10,625 nt of DNA from Spirochaetaceae bacterium (GTDB lineage Bacteria > Spirochaetota > Spirochaetia > DSM-27196 > SLAA01). Below, piece after piece: positions 6,821 to 10,625 of the stretch. The notes under the pieces are model-generated. The model saw nothing but the letters and a program-made list of their open reading frames with translations, had not been told where the DNA came from and did not search any database. Made by a program: the position numbers and the translations under genes. The stretch lies in NCBI GenBank assembly GCA_003564775.1, contig PXEI01000122.1, positions 1-10,625 on the forward strand, written 5' to 3'. Numbering within the stretch: the stretch's first letter is position 1; each line of letters begins with the position of its first letter.

Positions 6821-6857
6821 AGTATAGTATTTATGGCCTTATAGATACAGCTATTTG
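6821..6857 (-). promoter_or_regulatory. Candidate chemoreceptor promoter
   Basis: In the 96 bp between the haem membrane protein and the chemoreceptor, minus-strand CAAA (6857-6854), a 16-base gap and GCCATAAA (6837-6830) resemble the flagellar sigma-28 consensus (TAAA-N15-GCCGATAA) imperfectly. A TATACT (6826-6821) could instead be a sigma-70 -10, but without a good -35. Either would leave a leader of roughly 60-70 bases. Confidence 0.25.
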
Positions 6858-7498
6858 GAGGAAGAAGCAAACAAGAGGGATAACCTATATGCAACAATTA
6901 GGACGTAAGCTCCAAATAGTGTTGAGAACAGCACCGAAACCGCCGTGGACCCGGCCATGGTCGGGCTCAGCATAAGCGCATGGATAAAAGCCAAAGGGAA
7001 GACAAGATACCCAAGATAATGAACTCGCAGCCAGGTCTTGCGGCTGAGCTTCAGGGATTTGGAAAACCAGGCAGCAATCACTGCCGCGCTGAGCAAAACG
7101 AGCGCAGCCAGGCCCACAACTCGTGCAAGATCCAGGAACAAGGTTCCGGCCATAGCGGTTTCGTACACCAACATGAACACACCGTGCAGCAGAATAAACA
7201 AAAAACCGATCTTGCCGAGTGTTCGGTGTCGCTTGATAGTGACATAACGCTTGAAGAAGCGCTCCATAAAGGGCAAGCGCACTCCAAGTACAAACTGATA
7301 GAACATAAGAACAAAGCCAAGCAGGGCAAAGGCTCGCCCCGGATAGTACAACAGTAATGTGGGAAGATGATCCGACGCTTGATACACCATGAGCGCTTCC
7401 TGGCCCCAGGCATACATGGGAAGAAGAGGGAGCAGAACCGCAACTGCGAAAAGTGCGGGCCCCGCCCAGGCGGGGCCTCCGTTGTTTGGCGCTTTCAT
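6851..7498 (-). CDS. Ferric-reductase-like transmembrane b-type haem protein
   Basis: A 215-residue membrane protein with about six helices (near 14-31, 54-72, 96-114, 124-143, 158-178 and 184-208). His91 and His105 (RHRTLGKIGFLFILLHGVF) and His160 and His173 (RVHYLGYLVFPLAFIHALML) form two H-X12/13-H pairs, the bis-haem pattern of the ferric reductase/NOX/MsrQ domain. The FAD and NAD(P)H domains of full reductases are absent, so electrons must come from a partner protein or quinone. The ATG at 7498 has only a weak TAGG ribosome site, but it begins with a plausible first helix. It follows the TusA-like gene by 91 bp and may be the last gene of the sulfur cluster or separate. Candidate roles include electron delivery to a periplasmic reductase; the sequence does not decide this. 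Confidence 0.82.
   Translation of the reverse strand: MKAPNNGGPAWAGPALFAVAVLLPLLPMYAWGQEALMVYQASDHLPTLLLYYPGRAFALLGFVLMFYQFVLGVRLPFMERFFKRYVTIKRHRTLGKIGFLFILLHGVFMLVYETAMAGTLFLDLARVVGLAALVLLSAAVIAAWFSKSLKLSRKTWLRVHYLGYLVFPLAFIHALMLSPTMAGSTAVSVLFSTLFGAYVLIVAYRLSLLFASSSK
7458..7477 (-). repeat. GC-rich perfect hairpin inside the start of the haem protein gene
   Basis: GGCCCCGCC (7458-7466) is exactly complementary to GGCGGGGCC (7469-7477); in practice it is an 8-bp stem with a 4-base loop. It encodes residues 7-13 (GGPAWAG region) starting about 20 bases after the ATG. So close to the start it could slow translation or, with the short downstream CTTTT, act as an attenuator after the tusA-like gene. 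It may also simply reflect Gly/Pro/Ala codons. Confidence 0.5.
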
Positions 7499-7589
7499 TG
7501 CTATAACCTACGAGTGTACTGCCCACCAAGGCAAGAAGAACGTAGCTCTCAGCATCTCGAGTCGTGCTCAACCTGCCCCGCCTGCGCCC

Positions 7590-7829
7590 CTATACCCGTT
7601 TAACCCTGACTACCCAGTGATTTGCTTCAGGCTTCTCTACATCAAGCACTTCATGCCCCTCCAAGTCCAGGGAGCGTGGCACATTTGACGCAGACTCGCT
7701 GTTACCAAGGTGAATCTCAAGCAGCTGGCCCACACCCAGCCCTTCAAGTGCCAGCTTGCTCTTTACAAAGGTGTATGGACACACCTCACTCAAGAGATCA
7801 ATTGATTTATCTATTTTCAGCGGTTCCAT
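7590..7829 (-). CDS. TusA-family sulfur carrier, TsuB-like
   Basis: A 79-residue TusA/SirA-like protein of normal length. These two-layer proteins carry sulfane sulfur as a persulfide on the cysteine of an N-terminal CPxP motif. Here the motif is Cys17 in EVCPYTFVKSKLALE, with Thr in place of the second proline, followed by the usual first helix. In Spirochaeta thermophila a TusA-like partner (TsuB) is needed with TsuA for thiosulfate use; location in the same cluster as a TsuA homologue supports that role over tRNA thiolation. An AGGAG ribosome site precedes the ATG at 7829. It starts 21 bp after the rhodanese stop, so it is almost certainly co-transcribed. It should be cytoplasmic, since no signal peptide is seen. 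Confidence 0.9.
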   Translation of the reverse strand: MEPLKIDKSIDLLSEVCPYTFVKSKLALEGLGVGQLLEIHLGNSESASNVPRSLDLEGHEVLDVEKPEANHWVVRVKRV

Positions 7830-7850
7830 ACTTTGTCTCCTTCAAAATAT

Positions 7851-8846
7851 TTATGGTGTCGATCCCACAGCGATGGGTGCATCAGGATTGTTTCCCCACT
7901 GCGCCCATGAGCCGTCATACAGCCGGACGTCCTCCTCGCCCAGTACCCGGAGGGCAACATAGGTGTGCGCGCCGCGGATACCGGTTTGACACAGCGTTAC
8001 CCGCGGCCCGTCACGGCCTTCCAGCGTCTGCTGATACAGCTCGCTGAGCTCCGCCACCGAAAGAAAGGTTCCAGCATCGCCAAGATTTCGGACCCAGTCG
8101 ATGTTTACGGAGTCAGGGATATGTCCGCCGCGGGCGGCTCGTACATCTGCCCCAGAAAACTCATCCGGCGAACGAGCGTCGAGGACCGTGAAATCGCTGT
8201 TTCCGTGGTTTTCAAACACGAAGGCCTCATTGGCTACCAGGTTTTCACGAACTCGTGGATCAAACTCGCCTCGTTCCGGAACCGCAATCTCTGTACTGAG
8301 CTCACGCCCGGAGGCTGTCCATGCGGTTATACCACCGTCGAGAAGATGTACCTGTTCATGCCCAAGATACTCCAGAGCCCAGAACAACCTGCTTGCCCAC
8401 AGTCCGTTCCCGGAATCGTAAACAACAACCGGTGTGTCATGACGGACACCGGCTTCCTCAAGATCCATGGCAACGGTCGCAGGATCTGGCAGCATGCCAT
8501 CTACACCCTCGACATTGGTCACGGTCACCGCGCGAGCAAGCCAGGCTGCCCCGGGAACATGACCTTGGCGAAAGTCGTCCATGCTGCGAGCGTAATCAAG
8601 TACAACTACCTCTCCGGCACGCTCGGCGACCCAGGCCGGACTCACCAGAATGTCCTCCGGCGCGGTTCGGTTCATAGGCTCCAGCGCTGCCTGCCCCGAT
8701 GTTCCGGTGCCTTCCGCGCAACCTATAAGGAACAGAACCAGAAGCACTACTCCCAGCAGGGCGGTGCCGCTCATTCCCGACGCGCCGCGCAGTGCGGTGT
8801 CGCGTCCTCGATATCTCTCACGTGACGTAAAAGCTTGCTCTTTCAT
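7851..8846 (-). CDS. Two-domain rhodanese (thiosulfate sulfurtransferase-like) lipoprotein
   Basis: A 331-residue protein. A basic N-terminus and hydrophobic helix (26-42) end in the lipobox LIGC, with Cys43 as the likely lipidated residue, so the enzyme should be membrane-anchored outside the cytoplasm. The first rhodanese domain (about 62-185) has DFRQGHVPGAAW but Asp144 (VVYDSGNG) where a catalytic cysteine would be, and is probably structural. The second (about 200-325) has DARSPDEF, RGGHIPDSVNIDW and the catalytic loop CQTGIR with Cys286, ending DGSWAQWGN. This matches tandem thiosulfate/mercaptopyruvate sulfurtransferases. The start at 8846 has a strong GGGAGG site; Met25 would give a more standard signal peptide but has a poor site. 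Its ATG overlaps the TsuA-like stop (ATGA, 8846-8843), giving translational coupling. Donor and acceptor are unproven. Confidence 0.9.
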   Translation of the reverse strand: MKEQAFTSRERYRGRDTALRGASGMSGTALLGVVLLVLFLIGCAEGTGTSGQAALEPMNRTAPEDILVSPAWVAERAGEVVVLDYARSMDDFRQGHVPGAAWLARAVTVTNVEGVDGMLPDPATVAMDLEEAGVRHDTPVVVYDSGNGLWASRLFWALEYLGHEQVHLLDGGITAWTASGRELSTEIAVPERGEFDPRVRENLVANEAFVFENHGNSDFTVLDARSPDEFSGADVRAARGGHIPDSVNIDWVRNLGDAGTFLSVAELSELYQQTLEGRDGPRVTLCQTGIRGAHTYVALRVLGEEDVRLYDGSWAQWGNNPDAPIAVGSTP

Positions 8847-9883
8847 TGTGTTCCTCCCGGCACCTTCAGTGCCAACTCAACTCGTTTCATACTCCGCTGT
8901 TCAGATCGGTAAATGATGCCGGTCATGACCCAGCACCCCAGCATAATGAACACTGTGCTCACCAAGGCAGTTATTCCCAGCGTAGAGGCCCCGGTAATGC
9001 TGTGCCCAATGTTGCATCCACCGGCAATAGAGGCGCCTGCCCCCATCGTCAAGCCGCCTCCAGCCTGACGCATAAACCGCCCCGGATCCGGCAACCGCAG
9101 TACCGCCTCTCCCGCGGCCTTAGCCGCAAGAAATGCACCAACTGGTACGCCTATCACCATGTAGGAAACAACACTGATTCCGGAACTATCCCCGCTAACA
9201 ACAAAGCGGGTAAGCGCCACCGTGGGCTGGGTGAAGGACAGTCCAAAGTTGCGTCCGACCATGGCCGAAAGCACCCAGGCAATCAGTGCAAGGCTTCCAA
9301 CCGCCAAACCTGTGCGGCGCCACCCCCAGCCGATGAGGTACTTCTGTTGCGGCGCACGCCTCAGCCACATGAGCGCGGGAACAGCGATAGCTGCAATGAA
9401 AAGCCAGCGCCCCGCAGCACTCTCAACTCCAAAAAGGTTGAAGAGGGTGGCCTCACCCCCCGCTACTTCTATAACCGGCGCGCGCAAGGCTTGTTGCAGC
9501 GGTAGACCGACTCCACCATCCAGAACCGCAGTGCCAATTACAAACCCAACGAGGGCGGCCATAGAGCCGAGCATGCCACGTCCGCAGCGGTAGTAGGTGC
9601 CACTTGCACAACCGCCCGCCATGACCATTCCCAGTCCAAAAACAAAACCACCCACAACTGCAGCAGGCCAGAAAAAGGGTGCAACCAGGGGCGACACCAC
9701 TCCACTATCCGTCAACAACCGCACGCCAATAATGTTTATGAGCAAAACTACCAACCAGGCTCGTACCAGGCTCTTGTCCTTCTCAAGGTAGAAGCTTCGA
9801 AAGGCCGAGTTCATGCAATAGCCACCACGTTGCAGCGAGTATCCAAGAAGCAGTCCCAATGCAATGCCCGCAGGAATAATCAT
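8843..9883 (-). CDS. tsuA: YeeE/YedE-family sulfur transporter, TsuA-like (thiosulfate uptake)
   Basis: A 346-residue polytopic membrane protein made of two pseudo-repeated halves. Three conserved cysteines of the TsuA (YeeE) thiosulfate channel are present at the expected spacing: Cys23 (RGGYCMNSAFR), Cys92 (MAGGCASGT) and Cys290 (AGGCNIGHSITG). Studies of the Spirochaeta thermophila protein place these along the path, where they relay thiosulfate. Extra cysteines occur at 100 and 317. AGGAG lies about 7 bases before the ATG at 9883, within a tandem CCTGTTT repeat of the opposite strand. The gene follows the unrecognised upstream gene by 30 bp and overlaps the rhodanese gene by 4 bases. Other YedE-family members are linked to selenium metabolism; no selenium gene is seen here, so thiosulfate is the better guess. 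Confidence 0.88.
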   Translation of the reverse strand: MIIPAGIALGLLLGYSLQRGGYCMNSAFRSFYLEKDKSLVRAWLVVLLINIIGVRLLTDSGVVSPLVAPFFWPAAVVGGFVFGLGMVMAGGCASGTYYRCGRGMLGSMAALVGFVIGTAVLDGGVGLPLQQALRAPVIEVAGGEATLFNLFGVESAAGRWLFIAAIAVPALMWLRRAPQQKYLIGWGWRRTGLAVGSLALIAWVLSAMVGRNFGLSFTQPTVALTRFVVSGDSSGISVVSYMVIGVPVGAFLAAKAAGEAVLRLPDPGRFMRQAGGGLTMGAGASIAGGCNIGHSITGASTLGITALVSTVFIMLGCWVMTGIIYRSEQRSMKRVELALKVPGGTQ

Positions 9884-9891
9884 GATCTTCT

Positions 9892-9905
9892 CCTGTTTCC
9901 TGTTT
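9892..9905. repeat. Tandem 7-bp repeat in the tsuA ribosome-binding region
   Basis: CCTGTTT occurs twice in a row at 9892-9898 and 9899-9905, followed by CCT. On the coding (minus) strand this gives AGG-AAAC-AGG-AAAC-AGGAG, three Shine-Dalgarno-like cores before the tsuA ATG. Only the AGGAG nearest the ATG has ordinary spacing. Confidence 0.6.
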
Positions 9906-9913
9906 CCTATCGC

Positions 9914-10625
9914 CTAAAAGCAGGCAAAGTTGCCGCCAGCTTGCACAACCGAGGCTACAAGCGCGCGAGCCCCGGCCAGATACCGTCGACCGCTCTCAAC
10001 GGTCGGCGGTGAGCCTATGGTGCCCCCGGGCCTCGGCGAGCCCGCTCTACCCCGGTCGGAATCAACCTGCCGGACAGAACCTCGCTCGGGGTCAATGACC
10101 GCTAACCGGCCTTCGGAGTCAACCGCCCAGAGCGTTCCTACCCCAGAGTCAGCCAGCCCCTCGGCGGCAAAGGGCAGCTCAAGCACGTTCGTTTGCTCGG
10201 CGCTGCGGGAGTCAAAGAACAGAACCTGATCCCCGGTAGCCGACAGGAAGGCCACCTGGCCCAAATCCAGGAGCTCGCCCTGTTCGGTAGCAAAAACCGG
10301 CCCGGTGCGCACCTCTGCATCAACTCGACGTGTCAAACCGGTGCGCTCCTCAATGAGCAGCGGCACCCCTGTTGCCAGTTCCCCTGTTGCCAGTTCACGC
10401 CGCATTGAAGTGCCAGCTGCAGTCTGCAGATCCGAGTCCATCGCCCATATGTGGGTGTAGTCGCGGTTAAAGCCTAACTCGGCCGCCGACACCGCTACGG
10501 TCTCAATGATCTCACCATTTGCCGCAAACACTACTGCCAGGCCGTCCGGAGTTGCTCTATACAGCCTGGTTGCACGCCGGTTTCGATACACCGGCCCAAA
10601 GGACTCGGCAAGCTCAAACTCAAAA
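9914..10625 (-). CDS. Unrecognised protein, possibly beta-propeller-like (partial, N-terminus beyond right edge)
   Basis: About 237 codons are open from the right edge to TAG at 9916-9914. An in-frame GTG at 10591 exists, but the frame continues upstream of it (FEFELAESFGP) and has no clear ribosome site, so the gene most likely starts outside the window. Short strand-turn units such as VLFFDSRSAEQTNVLELP, GTLWAVDSEGRLAVIDPERG and TRLYRATPDGLAVVFAANGE suggest a beta-propeller or similar all-beta fold. No catalytic motif or family was recognised. ELATGELATG reflects a 15-bp tandem duplication. The tail (last 50 residues) is rich in Gly, Arg, Ser and Pro and probably disordered. It precedes tsuA by 30 bp on the same strand and is likely co-transcribed, which makes it a candidate accessory part of the sulfur cluster. 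Confidence 0.72.
   Translation of the reverse strand, partial: FEFELAESFGPVYRNRRATRLYRATPDGLAVVFAANGEIIETVAVSAAELGFNRDYTHIWAMDSDLQTAAGTSMRRELATGELATGVPLLIEERTGLTRRVDAEVRTGPVFATEQGELLDLGQVAFLSATGDQVLFFDSRSAEQTNVLELPFAAEGLADSGVGTLWAVDSEGRLAVIDPERGSVRQVDSDRGRAGSPRPGGTIGSPPTVESGRRYLAGARALVASVVQAGGNFACF
10367..10396. repeat. Perfect 15-bp tandem duplication
   Basis: CCCCTGTTGCCAGTT is present twice head to tail, at 10367-10381 and 10382-10396. On the minus strand it encodes a repeated five-residue unit (ELATG, ELATG) without disturbing the frame. The exact identity of the copies suggests a recent slippage or duplication event. Confidence 0.85.

Noticed and set aside
7965..8825. A 286-codon open frame antisense to the rhodanese gene
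   Set aside because: The opposite strand encodes an intact two-domain rhodanese with lipobox and catalytic cysteine; the plus-strand product shows no domain.
8846..9505. A 219-codon plus-strand open frame opposite tsuA
   Set aside because: Its product is polar and low in structure cues, while the minus strand encodes the conserved TsuA helices and cysteines.
8843..9883. Selenium-transport role for the YeeE/YedE-family protein
   Set aside because: Possible for some YedE relatives, but no selD, selenocysteine or selenium-linked gene is present here, and the cysteine pattern fits TsuA.
1..10625. Mobile element, CRISPR array, tRNA or rRNA
   Set aside because: No transposase, integrase, evenly spaced repeats, or recognisable RNA gene was seen; the short repeats present are single tandem duplications.

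Overview
This 10.6 kb window is dense bacterial DNA of moderately high GC with nine genes or gene ends of clear family plus one unrecognised partial gene. Exported proteins include a periplasmic binding protein with a signal peptidase I site and no lipobox cysteine, and a rhodanese with a lipobox. Together these fit a diderm bacterium. The TsuA (YeeE)/TusA-like pair and a chemoreceptor ending in an aromatic pentapeptide would suit a free-living spirochaete; Spirochaeta thermophila is the source of the best-studied TsuA. That placement is an inference from family knowledge and is weak without a 16S rRNA gene or a database search. No rRNA, tRNA, insertion sequence, prophage gene or CRISPR array was seen.

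Layout. (1) Positions 1-605, minus: N-terminal third of a COG2509-type FAD-dependent dehydrogenase, cut by the left edge. (2) Positions 606-851: divergent intergenic region with a candidate promoter each way, two overlapping palindromes, and a hairpin that can cover the ribosome site of the next gene. (3) Positions 852-3500, plus: a three-gene ABC importer (binding protein, ATPase, permease) of the NMT1/ThiY-TauA superfamily, with a strong hairpin after the binding-protein gene and a 4-base ATPase/permease overlap. Its substrate cannot be named from sequence. (4) Positions 3543-4898: an OsmC/YhfA-like protein (minus) and a CysM-type cysteine synthase (plus), divergent across only 33 bp with apparently overlapping promoters; cysM may be leaderless. 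(5) Positions 4940-6754, minus: a methyl-accepting chemotaxis protein. (6) Positions 6851-7498, minus: a ferric-reductase-like b-type haem membrane protein. (7) Positions 7590-10625, minus: a compact cluster of an unrecognised protein (cut by the right edge), a TsuA/YeeE-family sulfur transporter, a two-domain rhodanese lipoprotein and a TusA-like carrier.

How they may work together. The theme is sulfur. TsuA-family channels bring in thiosulfate, TusA-like partners accept the sulfane sulfur, rhodaneses transfer it, and CysM can use thiosulfate directly to make S-sulfocysteine. The ABC importer, in a superfamily that includes sulfonate importers, may supply a sulfur compound, but it equally resembles pyrimidine-type NMT1 importers. 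The haem membrane protein could supply electrons, which is a guess. The most unusual point is the physical coupling of a membrane-anchored, extracytoplasmic rhodanese to the thiosulfate channel.
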